DNA of 64,000 nt from Pedobacter sp. MC2016-05 (GTDB lineage: Bacteria; Bacteroidota; Bacteroidia; Sphingobacteriales; Sphingobacteriaceae), in assembly GCF_026239735.1 (NCBI RefSeq), contig NZ_JAPIVT010000021.1, forward strand, positions 1 through 64,000, written 5' to 3'. Shown here piece after piece: positions 36,637-44,797 of the stretch. The position numbers and the translations under genes are program-made. Below the pieces are notes generated by a model. That model saw only the letters and a list, made by a program, of their open reading frames with translations, made no database searches and was not told the origin of the DNA. Each line of letters starts with the position of its first letter. Within the stretch, counting starts at the first letter, position 1.

Positions 36637-37284
36637 CTAATCGAACTGTTTGTCAATCTGCTTTCTGTCATAGTCAAGTATCCAATTGTTATGCTCCTTA
36701 TAAATTGGTCTTAATTTTTCTTTCTCTGCCGAAATAATGTCAAGTCCTCTGTCGTCATACATATGAAAGATAAGTTTCTTGTCAATGTTTACAAAGTAAA
36801 TTTCTTTTCCTGTTAGAAATCCGTTTTGGTCAAGTCGTGGCTGTTTTGGCGGAAAGTCAGCATGTCCAATTGCTGTTAGAATATTCTTATAATCAATTCT
36901 GTCAGTGGTTAATTTAATAACTGCAACACTTCTTATGTCAAATTTATCTTCTGGTTCATAAAGTCGAAACTCTCTTGAGTAGCTGATTTCAGTCTTTTGG
37001 AGATTCTCAATTTGCTTAAATGTGAAATTTGAAAATCTAATTTTTCTTCGTTTGTATTTGTAGTCCATAAAAACCAAAAACACTTTGTCAGAATTGTTAA
37101 AGGCAGTTTGAAAAATTGTCGAAGCTCGTCTTATTACTTCTTGAAAATATTCGTCTGTGTAGGTTTCTCCAACTTGTAAGTCAAAACGAAGTCCGAAGTC
37201 CCAACTATAAAACAAAGGTTTTCGTATTCTTAGTCCTTTGAAATTGTCGTTTAAAAATTTTCTATATTCTTGCTTTGTTGTCAA
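36637..37284 (-). CDS. Cassette gene: DUF3885 domain protein
   Basis: A 215-residue protein with the DUF3885 pattern: FKGLRIRKPLFYSWDFGLRF (about 16-35), MDYKYKRRKIRFSNFTFKQI, DFPPKQPRL, and the C-terminal IFHMYDDRGLDIISAEKE. No biochemical function is known to me. It begins at a TTG (37284); an ATG 18 bases upstream is in another phase and stops at once, so the start is uncertain. Its 5' boundary TTATAGGGC is the exact reverse complement of GCCCTATAA at its 3' end, the strongest sign of cassette origin together with the 40058 gene. Confidence 0.75.
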   Translation of the reverse strand: MTTKQEYRKFLNDNFKGLRIRKPLFYSWDFGLRFDLQVGETYTDEYFQEVIRRASTIFQTAFNNSDKVFLVFMDYKYKRRKIRFSNFTFKQIENLQKTEISYSREFRLYEPEDKFDIRSVAVIKLTTDRIDYKNILTAIGHADFPPKQPRLDQNGFLTGKEIYFVNIDKKLIFHMYDDRGLDIISAEKEKLRPIYKEHNNWILDYDRKQIDKQFD

Positions 37285-37307
37285 GTTGTTGTCGTCATTT
37301 TAAAATG

Positions 37308-37410
37308 CCCTATAATATCTAAATTTACGCATTTCGCAAAGCCGAATTAAATAACATTCGTAAATTTTTAACAAATTGGTGGTTTTACGAATCTTTTGAA
37401 TGGATCAGTT
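37308..37410 (-). repeat. attI-like leader sequence, copy 2
   Basis: Upstream of the DUF3885 cassette the minus strand reads TTTGCGAAATGCGTAAA, then TTTAGATATTATAGGGC. The region further upstream contains ATTCGTAAAACCACC. Each part has a counterpart, in order, in the sequence upstream of the 40058-40663 gene. It may be the primary recombination site or leader of a cassette array. Confidence 0.5.
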
Positions 37411-37581
37411 CACAAAATATCCGTTCCTTCATGTTTGAAAATCAATTAGAGAATATAATGATATGAGGTTTAATATAAATAAAATCATTGTAGGAGGTTA
37501 ATTGATTTCTACAATAGGTATAGTAGTTCGAGTCTAAAAAGGGTAGTGCTATGGCCTAAATAACACCTCGTTTGCGACCTT

Positions 37582-37940
37582 TCTATTTTTTTGTAGCAAC
37601 AATAATTATCAAAGACGGAAGAGTATAGAAAACATAAGCACCTTCTTTTGTTACCATCAGGCCAAGTGCCTCAAACGTTTCAAACGAACTGTCGCCAAAA
37701 CTAGTTCTAAGTATGTTTTCTATTAGTATCTCTATTTTTGCGATACATTTTCAAGTTCAGAAGTTATTTTCGTTTGTTCAATCGAATGGTTGAATAAGTC
37801 ATAAGTATAAAAATATCAATCCCAAAAGATTTTCCTGTAGTCAATTTCTTGGCTGCTCCGATCATTAACAAGCCTAAACCTTTACCCACTTCTAAAACTT
37901 GTTCATCCTCAAACCAGCCACCTCTACCCTCATTAAACCT
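37582..37940 (-). pseudogene. SAM-dependent methyltransferase remnant
   Basis: The minus strand begins with GRGGWFEDEQVLEVGKGLGL and continues LMIGAAKKLTTGKSFGIDIF, the SAM-binding motif I of a class I methyltransferase, then diverges and stops near 37764. After a gap a second frame reads FGDSSFETFEALGLMVTKEG and ends LPSLIIIVATKK with a TAG at 37582, which resembles the C-terminal end of the same family. The core between them is missing and the phases differ, so this is a deleted, non-functional gene. No start codon remains. Confidence 0.65.
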
Positions 37941-37957
37941 TTATCCAACCTTGTTCT

Positions 37958-38671
37958 TTAACACAAAAGCCACCATAAAGTAAAGTAATTTAACTTTCCA
38001 TTTTTGAAATAAAATAAAAAGGCATCATCTCTCTTTTCTCCTAAAGAAAATCTGGCTCTAACCTCGTTCTTATTAGCTAATTTTTCAATTTCCGCATTCG
38101 GAAATATTTTTTTGAATCCTTCCAGAGTTGTATTCCTATCTAATGTAATATTCTGACTGATTATTTTAAAAGAATTGTTTTCAGCAGAAGCCCGATCAAA
38201 TAATACCAGGTGGTTGTTAGTATTATATTCAATTTTTTTCAGGTAGATAGTTGTAATTTCACTGTTGAATCTTTCAAACGTTCCTTTTTCTTTACTTGCA
38301 GGGCCATACTTTTTTATCATCCATTCTTTATCCAACCATTCGAAAGGATTTCCACATTCCCAGAGCGTCGTTTTTACCGAATCGTTTCTCGGGTATATGG
38401 CGTGAAATTGAGTTTTAGATAATATCACTTTATGTCCGTTTATTAATGCATTTTCAATTTTGATAGACTTTGAAGTGTAAACAGGATTGATATTCGGATC
38501 TTTTTTGTCTTCAGTTAGGGTGTCTTCCCGTTTTAGGCTGTCATTTTGTGGATTACGGTTTTTCTGTACTTTAACAATAGCATCTTTTGGTTGTTCTTTT
38601 TTATCGCTTCTACAACCCATAATTGTTAGAAACGTTGCAATAATTATGGTTAAGATTATTTTTTTCTCCAT
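37958..38671 (-). CDS. Lipoprotein, unknown
   Basis: A 237-residue protein with a lipoprotein signal (IIIATFLTIMGCRSDKK, Cys near residue 20), a charged linker of Lys/Asp/Asn (20-60) and a soluble domain with VILSKTQFHAIYPRND, WLDKEWMIKKYGPASKEKG and LEGFKKIFPNAEIEKL. The last phrase resembles domains that follow a calculated stop-start residual in small Bacteroidota lipoproteins. The family is not recognised. It may be part of the cassette region. Confidence 0.65.
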   Translation of the reverse strand: MEKKIILTIIIATFLTIMGCRSDKKEQPKDAIVKVQKNRNPQNDSLKREDTLTEDKKDPNINPVYTSKSIKIENALINGHKVILSKTQFHAIYPRNDSVKTTLWECGNPFEWLDKEWMIKKYGPASKEKGTFERFNSEITTIYLKKIEYNTNNHLVLFDRASAENNSFKIISQNITLDRNTTLEGFKKIFPNAEIEKLANKNEVRARFSLGEKRDDAFLFYFKNGKLNYFTLWWLLC

Positions 38672-38773
38672 TTTGATATTGTTTTAAGATCGGTTCTGTA
38701 AAACTACAGCCAAATGTTTATCTTATATTGATAGTGCGCAGCAGGAGATGAACTATGTAGGTTCATTTTGCTT

Positions 38774-38883
38774 TTCTAACAGGGAAGTTCATTTATGTTT
38801 TTTCAACAAAGTGTTTCTGCGGAACACAAAACTTTCAGCTACCACTGAACTATCTGCAGATTACGAAACTCGTGTTATAGGGC
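38774..38883 (-). repeat. attC-like site with clear left half
   Basis: Minus strand: GCCCTATAACACGAGTTTCG is nearly the same as in the site at 36495. Its spacer shares TTCAGTG and TTCCGCAGAAACACTTTGT with that site (CTCCGCAGACACATTTGT). The right half is weak (CCCTGTTAGAAAAGC). Confidence 0.6.
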
Positions 38884-38893
38884 ATATTTTTTA

Positions 38894-39544
38894 TCATATT
38901 CCAATCCAGTTTTCTAATTTTCTTTTAAACTCGTCCACCGCAAGCCAAGTGTTTACTTTTTGTTCATCTCTCTTATCGTATGCTGTCAAATACTGTATAT
39001 AAATTTGTTCTCCTTTATTAAGGTCGGGAATTTTTGTCACAAATCCATTTTGTTTCATTTCTGTTATTGACTGATAGAAATCTACTTTGTTTTGAAGTCT
39101 TGGTGGAAACCAGTCGTCATTTTCGGCTCTTAAATTTAAAACTTCTCCGTCTTCTGTTCCAATATGCAATGTCCATTCATTATTGTCTGCTTGTATCGCG
39201 TCCAGGTGTTCTCCCGTCGCTGTGTCGAAGGTTATTTCGTCATTGATTTTGTCAAGCAAACAATAGGTTTCAAGCTTTTCGACAATTGAAGTCGTTTTTT
39301 CAATCCTAAAAATCCAGCCGAAACTGTCAGTCAAGCTGTCGCCATTATAAAGCGGGACTTTTATTTTAAATGAAACGATTTCAATTTTGTGTCCGTTTGT
39401 TTTAAAAATTTCCGAACTGCCGTTTTCATATTTCTGTGTTTCAATAGCACGGTCTCGTCCTTTACAGATAAATCCGCAACGAATAACTCCCAAAGGGGTC
39501 TTAAATTCTCGTTTTATTTCAGTTGTCAACAACAAATTCATCAT
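38894..39544 (-). CDS. Cassette gene: unknown protein
   Basis: 216-234 residues depending on the start: a TTG at 39598 or, more likely, the ATG at 39544 (MNLLLTTEIKREFKTPLG preceded by one more Met). It contains RCGFICKGRDRAIETQKYEN, FGWIFRIEKTTSIVEKLETY and EWTLHIGTEDGEVLNLRAEN, and ends DEFKRKLENWIGI. It is a beta-rich soluble protein with no signal peptide or recognised family. The stop is 10 bases before a left-half attC-like motif. It shares a cassette with the frameshifted gene upstream. Confidence 0.6.
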   Translation of the reverse strand: MMNLLLTTEIKREFKTPLGVIRCGFICKGRDRAIETQKYENGSSEIFKTNGHKIEIVSFKIKVPLYNGDSLTDSFGWIFRIEKTTSIVEKLETYCLLDKINDEITFDTATGEHLDAIQADNNEWTLHIGTEDGEVLNLRAENDDWFPPRLQNKVDFYQSITEMKQNGFVTKIPDLNKGEQIYIQYLTAYDKRDEQKVNTWLAVDEFKRKLENWIGI

Positions 39545-39619
39545 TGAGCATAACTTTGGTTCCAGCAGTAAAATCTTGATTTCTTTTCCATTTGTCAATT
39601 ATGCGAAATATGTTGATAC

Positions 39620-39909
39620 CTAATTTCTGTCCGTGTAGTCACAAAATAGTTCCCATTCTTTTGTCGGTGTGAACCATTCCCAAATTCTTGTGAAGTCTGC
39701 AACATTATCTCCTTCAATTTCATATAGGTCTTCAATAAATTCGTTCTTGAATTTATTGAGTTCGTCATCCTTTTTTTATCTAAAATATCAATCAAAAGAT
39801 TTTCTGCTTTGTGTAACTCGTCAAACAATTCAAACAACTCCCATTTTTTCCAATATTCAATTTTGGAAAGTCCGTCAGATTTACGTTTTTGAAATAGTCG
39901 TTTGAACAT
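39620..39909 (-). pseudogene. Frameshifted small cassette gene, unknown
   Basis: From the ATG at 39909 the protein reads MFKRLFQKRKSDG, then EYWKKWELFELFDELHKAEN and LLIDILDKK up to an A7 tract (39771-39777). In that phase the next residues are implausible. In the other phase it continues DDELNKFKNEFIEDLYEIEG, then FTRIWEWFTPTKEWELFCDY and ends at a TAG (39620). One extra A would restore a 96-residue protein. It may be decay, a sequencing error, or slippage at the A tract. The DNA before 39909 is attC-like and translated readings of it are not protein. Confidence 0.6.
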
Positions 39910-39928
39910 AATGTTGGTTTTTAAGCTT

Positions 39929-40065
39929 GCAGCTAACGTTTCGGGGCTTGGCGTTCGGGCGGGATTTCGAACCACAGAAGCTGATATTATTACTAATGTT
40001 CAATTGAAAAATTGCTGTTGAATTTTGCACTTCTGCCCGCCTGACGCAAAACCCTTGTTAGCTGA
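39929..40065 (-). repeat. Strong attC-like site
   Basis: Minus strand: left half CATCAGCTAACAAGGGTTTT then GCGTCAGGCGGGC. Right half CCCGCCCGAACGCCAAGCCC then CGAAACGTTAGCTG. CAGCTAAC/GTTAGCTG, GGGTTTTGCG/CGCCAAGCCCC and GGCGGGC/GCCCG pair in order over 137 bp. The TAA stop of the preceding gene is part of GCTAAC. Confidence 0.82.
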
Positions 40066-40663
40066 TGTTTATTTCCTTTTTCGTTAGTTCGTCTAAACTG
40101 TCAAATACATATCTTTCATTTGTCCCAATTCCGTATTCACCAAGTTGAAATTTTTTCAAGCCCAAGTCATTTTCAGCGATAAGAATTTCATCTGTTAAAG
40201 GGCAGTTTACTTCTCCATTATTTACTTCAATTGCTGAACAAATTAAAAAACTATTTTCAGTTCTAAATTCGATTTCTTGTGGAACAAAATATTTTCCCCA
40301 ATTCGATTTCGTCCAATAAATTGCGGTATTTGTAATTTGTTGTCCAACAATTTCAGAAGGGTAAACAACAGGTTTCTTATCTTCAACGTTTTCAAAATCA
40401 GTGGTTTTCCCAACTAAAATATTCAGTCCATTATAATTTTTACCAAAGAATAAGTTACCTAAACAATATGTCTGTCCAGAAATTTTAATTTCGATTGCAT
40501 TCAAAAGGCTTTTAACGTATGCGTTTGGCTGTTCATTAAAATCAATGTCATCTTCGTCCAAATAAAAAATAACTCGTTCGATTTTTTGTCCAACTAAAGT
40601 CTGGCAAGTCCTAAATAACTTGTCATATTCATTTGTTTCTTCTGTTGTCCAAGGTTCTGTCAT
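40058..40663 (-). CDS. Cassette gene: unknown soluble protein
   Basis: A 201-residue protein without a signal peptide or transmembrane helices. Phrases are CQTLVGQKIERVIFYLDEDD, IKISGQTYCLGNLFFGKNYN, TDEILIAENDLGLKKFQ and RYVFDSLDELTKKEINIS. I do not recognise a family. The final Ser and stop (AGC TAA) are inside the attC-like left half, and the sequence at its 5' boundary (GTTAGCTGAT) is the exact reverse complement of ATCAGCTAAC at its end. It is the first cassette of the array. Confidence 0.68.
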   Translation of the reverse strand: MTEPWTTEETNEYDKLFRTCQTLVGQKIERVIFYLDEDDIDFNEQPNAYVKSLLNAIEIKISGQTYCLGNLFFGKNYNGLNILVGKTTDFENVEDKKPVVYPSEIVGQQITNTAIYWTKSNWGKYFVPQEIEFRTENSFLICSAIEVNNGEVNCPLTDEILIAENDLGLKKFQLGEYGIGTNERYVFDSLDELTKKEINIS

Positions 40664-40790
40664 AAAATATCAGCTAACATCTATCTTTACGCAATTGCGC
40701 AAATCTAAAATATATTCAGTGCATAAAACCTCAAAAAAAACATGGCTTTACGAATATCTTATTAAATAAATCAGCTCATACTAAAATTGG
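40664..40790 (-). repeat. attI-like leader sequence, copy 1
   Basis: Minus strand: TTTGCGCAATTGCGTAAA, then GATAGATGTTAGCTGAT before the first cassette gene; further upstream is ATTCGTAAAGCCATG. It is related, in order and spacing, to 37308-37410. TAGATTTG matches the TAnnTTTG -7 box, but its spacing to an upstream TTTG is longer than usual, so a promoter is only possible. Confidence 0.5.
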
Positions 40791-41104
40791 AAAAAATGAT
40801 AAGAGCGTTCAGATATAATTTAATTCTACTAAAATAGAGAATATTTGCACGATCGCAATAGGGGGAAACCATAAATCGTTTCGCATCTGGAGCCTTAATA
40901 TTTTACTGTTCTCGCCATCTAGCCCCGATAGTAATGATTAAGTTTTGATTTGTAATTACTTTCCTATCGCCAGCTTATCGATGTTTAAAACTTAAGATGG
41001 ATAGCGGGAAGCTAAATCAAAAAAATGCTTCTGTTGGTGCGCTCCAGATCCTTAAAACATCGAATCGCTATTTTTTCTTAAATTACCAGCTTAAAATATT
41101 TTCA
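40791..41104. other. Intergenic region before M28 peptidase
   Basis: A+T-rich with no gene or repeat that I can support. A frame open upstream of the peptidase start (40997-41104) is not typical protein. Confidence 0.5.
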
Positions 41105-42757
41105 ATGAACAAAATCTTATTTTACGGGGTGGCAATTGCCTTGTTTGCTCACTCCTGCAAGCAGGCAAAAGAAAATAGTATTAGCAACGGCCCAGATTCG
41201 CTGGCCATCAAAGCCATCAACGATTCGAGCTTAACTCATTATTTATCAGCAATTGCTGCAGACAGCCTGGAAGGGAGAAAACCCTTTACCAGTGGCGAAA
41301 CTAAGACCATTAATTATTTGAAACTGGAATTTGAAAAATTAGGTTTACAACCCGGCAATGGCGATAGCTTTTTTCAGGAAGTGCCTATGGTGGAGATTAA
41401 ATCCGTACCTGAAAGTAAGATGGTAATTCAAGGGAAATCAGGGAGTTTAATTCTGGATTATTTAACGGATTTCGTTGCAGGATCACGCCGTGTACAAGAT
41501 GAAGTGAACATAAAAAATTCGCCTTTGGTTTTTGCTGGTTATGGCATTGTAGCTCCAGAATACGGCTGGGATGATTATAAAAATTTGGATGTGAAAGGTA
41601 AAACGGTTGTGGTTATGATCAACGATCCGGGCTTTTCGGATTCGACTTTGTTTAAAGGTAAAAACATGACTTACTACGGTCGCTGGACTTATAAATTCGA
41701 GGAAGCCTCGAGGCAGGGTGCTGCGGCAGTTTTAATTATTCATGATACTGAACCTGCAGCTTACCCTTGGACAGTGGTGCGCAGTGGCTGGTCGAAATCG
41801 AAACTGAATTTGCAATCGGTAGATAACGGCATGAATAGAACGGTTATTGAGGGTTGGATTTCTTTAGATAAGGCCAAGGCACTTTTCAAAATGGCTGGTC
41901 AGAGTGATGCCTTATTTTCGGCTGCCAGGAACAAAAATTTTAAGGCGGTAGATTTAAATGCAACCACTTCCTTAGTCGTAAAGAATACGATCAAAAAGTC
42001 GGTTACTTATAACGTTTTGGCAAAAATACCGGGCACTACCCGAAAAAATGAGGCTATTATTTATTCAGCTCACTGGGATCATTTAGGCATTGGTGAGAAG
42101 ATTCAGGGAGACTCCATTTATAATGGTGCAGTTGATAATGCAACTGGTATAGCGTCATTGTTCGAACTCGCTTCGGCATTTAAGAAGTTGCCAAAAGCAC
42201 CAAACAGAACTATTTTGTTCATCTCCTACACCGCGGAAGAGCAAGGTTTACTGGGATCAGAATACTATTCCAAACATCCTTCTTTTCCTCTAGATAAAAC
42301 GGTTGCCAATATCAATATGGATATGATGGGGATTGCTGGCAAAACCAAAGACATTGTGGTTTATGGCTTCGGTCAGTCTGAGTTAGAAGATTACGCCTCT
42401 GCTTCAGCTAAAAAGCAGGGTAGGGTTGTGGTTCCAGATCCGGTTCCTTCTTCTGGTTTATACTACCGCTCTGATCATTTTAACTTAGCGAAAGTTGGTG
42501 TACCATCGCTATTTACAGGTTCTGGAGTTGATAATATAAAGAATGGCCGGGAGTGGGGTTTAAAACAAGTATCTGATTTTACCAAATTCAGATATCATTC
42601 ACCGCAAGATAATTTTGATGCAAAAACCTGGGATTTATCAGGAATTGTAGAAGACGTGAGATTGGTTTTTGATATGGGTTACCGTTTAAGTAATGAAGAT
42701 GTTTATCCGAAGTGGAAAGATGGATCGGAATTTAAAGCGATAAGAGAAAAGAAATAA
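41105..42757 (+). CDS. M28 family metallopeptidase lipoprotein
   Basis: A 550-residue exported aminopeptidase-like enzyme. The lipobox is LFAHSCKQ (Cys near residue 17). A PA domain occupies about residues 120-230 (VFAGYGIVAPEYGWDDYKNL). The M28 metal site is formed by SAHWDHLGIG, NGAVDNATG, YTAEEQGLLGSEYY and NMDMMG, with a late His in YRSDHFNLAKVGVPS. It is probably anchored to the outer membrane and feeds on peptides. Start is the ATG at 41105, giving a normal lipoprotein signal; earlier in-frame codons add an implausible leader. Confidence 0.92.
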   Translation: MNKILFYGVAIALFAHSCKQAKENSISNGPDSLAIKAINDSSLTHYLSAIAADSLEGRKPFTSGETKTINYLKLEFEKLGLQPGNGDSFFQEVPMVEIKSVPESKMVIQGKSGSLILDYLTDFVAGSRRVQDEVNIKNSPLVFAGYGIVAPEYGWDDYKNLDVKGKTVVVMINDPGFSDSTLFKGKNMTYYGRWTYKFEEASRQGAAAVLIIHDTEPAAYPWTVVRSGWSKSKLNLQSVDNGMNRTVIEGWISLDKAKALFKMAGQSDALFSAARNKNFKAVDLNATTSLVVKNTIKKSVTYNVLAKIPGTTRKNEAIIYSAHWDHLGIGEKIQGDSIYNGAVDNATGIASLFELASAFKKLPKAPNRTILFISYTAEEQGLLGSEYYSKHPSFPLDKTVANINMDMMGIAGKTKDIVVYGFGQSELEDYASASAKKQGRVVVPDPVPSSGLYYRSDHFNLAKVGVPSLFTGSGVDNIKNGREWGLKQVSDFTKFRYHSPQDNFDAKTWDLSGIVEDVRLVFDMGYRLSNEDVYPKWKDGSEFKAIREKK

Positions 42758-42867
42758 GAATCAGCAGTTCATTGATTTTTTTTCACCCGTTCCTCTTCCT
42801 GAATTTATTTAAGGGTGTTACTCATTTTTTAAAGATTTCTCCACTTCGGTCGAAATGACGAAAGCAA

Positions 42868-42906
42868 AAAAAAGGCCTCAGAATCTGCGAACCTGAGGCC
42901 TTTTTT
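42868..42906. terminator. Bidirectional terminator
   Basis: AAGGCCTCAG pairs with CTGAGGCCTT around an 11-base loop, with A and T runs outside. It lies between the convergent M28 and outer-membrane protein genes. Confidence 0.92.
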
Positions 42907-42923
42907 AAAACAAAACGTTCCGA

Positions 42924-43526
42924 TTAAAAGTGGAACTGAACGCCCAATTTTGGAGCGAAAGTATTTGCTTCTAAACCGAATGAGTTTGAGGAAACTTCAC
43001 CACCTGTGATCTCATTTTTAACATTTAGGTTATTGTACCCTAAACCGTTAACTGATACTTCGATACCAATTCTTTTGGTAGGGAAAAAAGCAAAACCAGG
43101 TGCAATGTTTACACCAATGCTGGTTGTAGAGGCTACTCTAGCACCAGTATCGCCATTGTCGTTCACTATTTTATTGTTTCCAAACGCCATCGGAACTGAT
43201 AATTGTCCGAAGAATTTAAATTGTTCTGATAAACCAACATAGTAACGGCCAAAAGGTGCTACTACGAATGCCTGGTTTAAGCTATTTTCACTTACTTGTT
43301 TGTTGTAATTGTAACCTACGCCGGTACCAATTGCGAAATTATTGTCAACAAAATAACCAACACTTGGTACTACGCTGAAGCTAACATCAGATTTTGCCGC
43401 CCCTTCTACTTTTGTAGAATTGAAGCCCACATTACCACCTAAAATTACTTTTCCTTTTTCTGTTTGTGCATTTGCTCCATACACTAAACCTGCAACTGCT
43501 ACTACTGATAATAATAGTTTTTTCAT
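42924..43526 (-). CDS. Small outer-membrane beta-barrel protein
   Basis: A 200-residue protein with a signal peptide (LLSVVAVAGLVYGANA, cut before QTEKGK) and an eight-stranded OmpX/OprF-type barrel ending in GVQFHF, where the aromatic last residue is the BAM signal. FSVVPSVGYFVDNNFAIGTG and FGRYYVGLSEQFKFFGQLSV recur almost unchanged in the genes at 46034 and 48366, so the three are paralogues. It is preceded by a long A+T-rich leader. Confidence 0.88.
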   Translation of the reverse strand: MKKLLLSVVAVAGLVYGANAQTEKGKVILGGNVGFNSTKVEGAAKSDVSFSVVPSVGYFVDNNFAIGTGVGYNYNKQVSENSLNQAFVVAPFGRYYVGLSEQFKFFGQLSVPMAFGNNKIVNDNGDTGARVASTTSIGVNIAPGFAFFPTKRIGIEVSVNGLGYNNLNVKNEITGGEVSSNSFGLEANTFAPKLGVQFHF

Positions 43527-44133
43527 CTTTTTTTATTATTTTTTTATTTAAAAAAAACAGTCAGTTTTACTTTTTTAATTTCTGACTATATTTGGTTAAA
43601 AGTCAATGTCAGTGCCAAAAAATACTGTCAGCGTCACTAAAAAATAAGTTTTTAGCCAATCGCCTAATAGCGAATTAGATATAAAATGGAGGTTATTTCT
43701 TTATTATTTTTGTGTGACTAAAACTTAATCGAGTGATTAATTTTTTATAGGTGCCAAATTGACAAATTAGTTTTATTTTCGATTCATGTCAGCTTTTTTC
43801 GGAAGCTTTGACATCTTTTAGGAATATCACTGAAAGGAATTTTTCAGTTGTAGTGGAGGATATTAAAGCTGAGCCTTCAATATGATTTAAGATTTGCAGT
43901 CGTGCTGCGGGTTCATTTAATGAAACATAAAATCACAACTGTGAGAAGCAATTTCTGTTTACTTACAAAGTGAGAAGGCTGTATCATAATGACCATTTTT
44001 CCCAAATGCTGTCCTGTGAAGCCTGTCGAAACACCCGATCTATAATTAACCAGATCTTTCAACAAGCTACGCAACCTCAACGGATAATAATCATCATTTC
44101 AAGCGAAGAGCCTGTAATCTTTTGTAGAATCTC
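43527..44133. other. Intergenic region, no gene seen
   Basis: About 600 bp of A+T-rich DNA. It probably holds the promoter of the outer-membrane protein gene. Near 43607-43635 the words GTCAGTG and GTCAGCGTCAC repeat. From about 44020 to 44060 there are short sequences resembling eroded repeat DNA. No hairpin or frame is convincing. Confidence 0.5.
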
Positions 44134-44691
44134 TTAAACCTTACAGGCGACAATCAAGTTCTCAATCTTTCTCTTGATCAAACTGATGGTTTTCTCATCT
44201 GTTAAATTTCCTTCTTCATCAAATTTATCTTGTGCTTGCGCAATTAAAACTTCCGGCTGCAAAACGGGGTTCATATTCAAAAAAGTAAAAATTGGAAGAA
44301 ATGCAGTTTGCATTCTAACTGTACCCCACATGCCTTGAGTAGCACCTAGTAGCGCAACGGGTTTGTGCATTAATGGCGCATCTTTTCCTCTACTGGCCCA
44401 ATCAATTGCATTTTTCAAACCTCCGGGAACAGAATAATTGTACTCTGGGGAGGCAATAATAAAAGCATCTGCCTGAGCCAAAGCTTCTCTAAATTTGACT
44501 ACGTTTGATGGTCTTTCTGGCATTTCAGGTGTATCGTAATCAGCGTTATAAACCGGAACATCATCATAAGAAACGATTTCAAATTCTGTACCCTCTGGTA
44601 CTAACGTTCCAGCAAATTTAAGCAACATAGCGTTGTAAGAGCCTTTTCTAAGGCTTCCACAAAGGCCCACAATTTTTCTGTTTTTTTCCAT
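44134..44691 (-). CDS. NADPH-dependent FMN reductase
   Basis: A 185-residue flavodoxin-fold reductase of the ChrR/YieF/AzoR-related NADPH:FMN family. The FMN phosphate loop is LCGSLRKGSYN (about 10-20), with FIIASPEYNYSVPGGLKNAIDW (about 80-101) as the second family signature, and PVALLGATQGMWGTVRMQ. It reduces quinones, chromate or nitro compounds. It stands alone, divergent from the carrier gene. Confidence 0.9.
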   Translation of the reverse strand: MEKNRKIVGLCGSLRKGSYNAMLLKFAGTLVPEGTEFEIVSYDDVPVYNADYDTPEMPERPSNVVKFREALAQADAFIIASPEYNYSVPGGLKNAIDWASRGKDAPLMHKPVALLGATQGMWGTVRMQTAFLPIFTFLNMNPVLQPEVLIAQAQDKFDEEGNLTDEKTISLIKRKIENLIVACKV

Positions 44692-44797
44692 AAGGATTAA
44701 ACCACATCTCGGTAAAAATGTTTGAGAGTCACGCTGTAGCGCTTAATTAAGTTAGAAATTTTTATCACTACTTTTGACATCGTATTTATTTCCTTTT

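Noticed and set aside
36462..36737. Plus-strand frame of 91 codons across an attC-like site
   Set aside because: It is a translation of the site itself and of the antisense of the DUF3885 gene end.
37300..37950. tRNA-like phrase GTTCGAGTC near 37525
   Set aside because: No matching acceptor, D or anticodon arms could be found around it.
31264..40790. CRISPR array as explanation for the repeated sequences in the cassette region
   Set aside because: The repeats are over 80 bp, irregular in spacing (0.4-2.5 kb), separated by genes and internally complementary; no short regular spacers and no cas genes.
31264..40790. Composite transposon as explanation for the region
   Set aside because: Only one IS is present, it is on the opposite strand and lies inside the array with its own target duplication; no second copy or outer duplication is seen.
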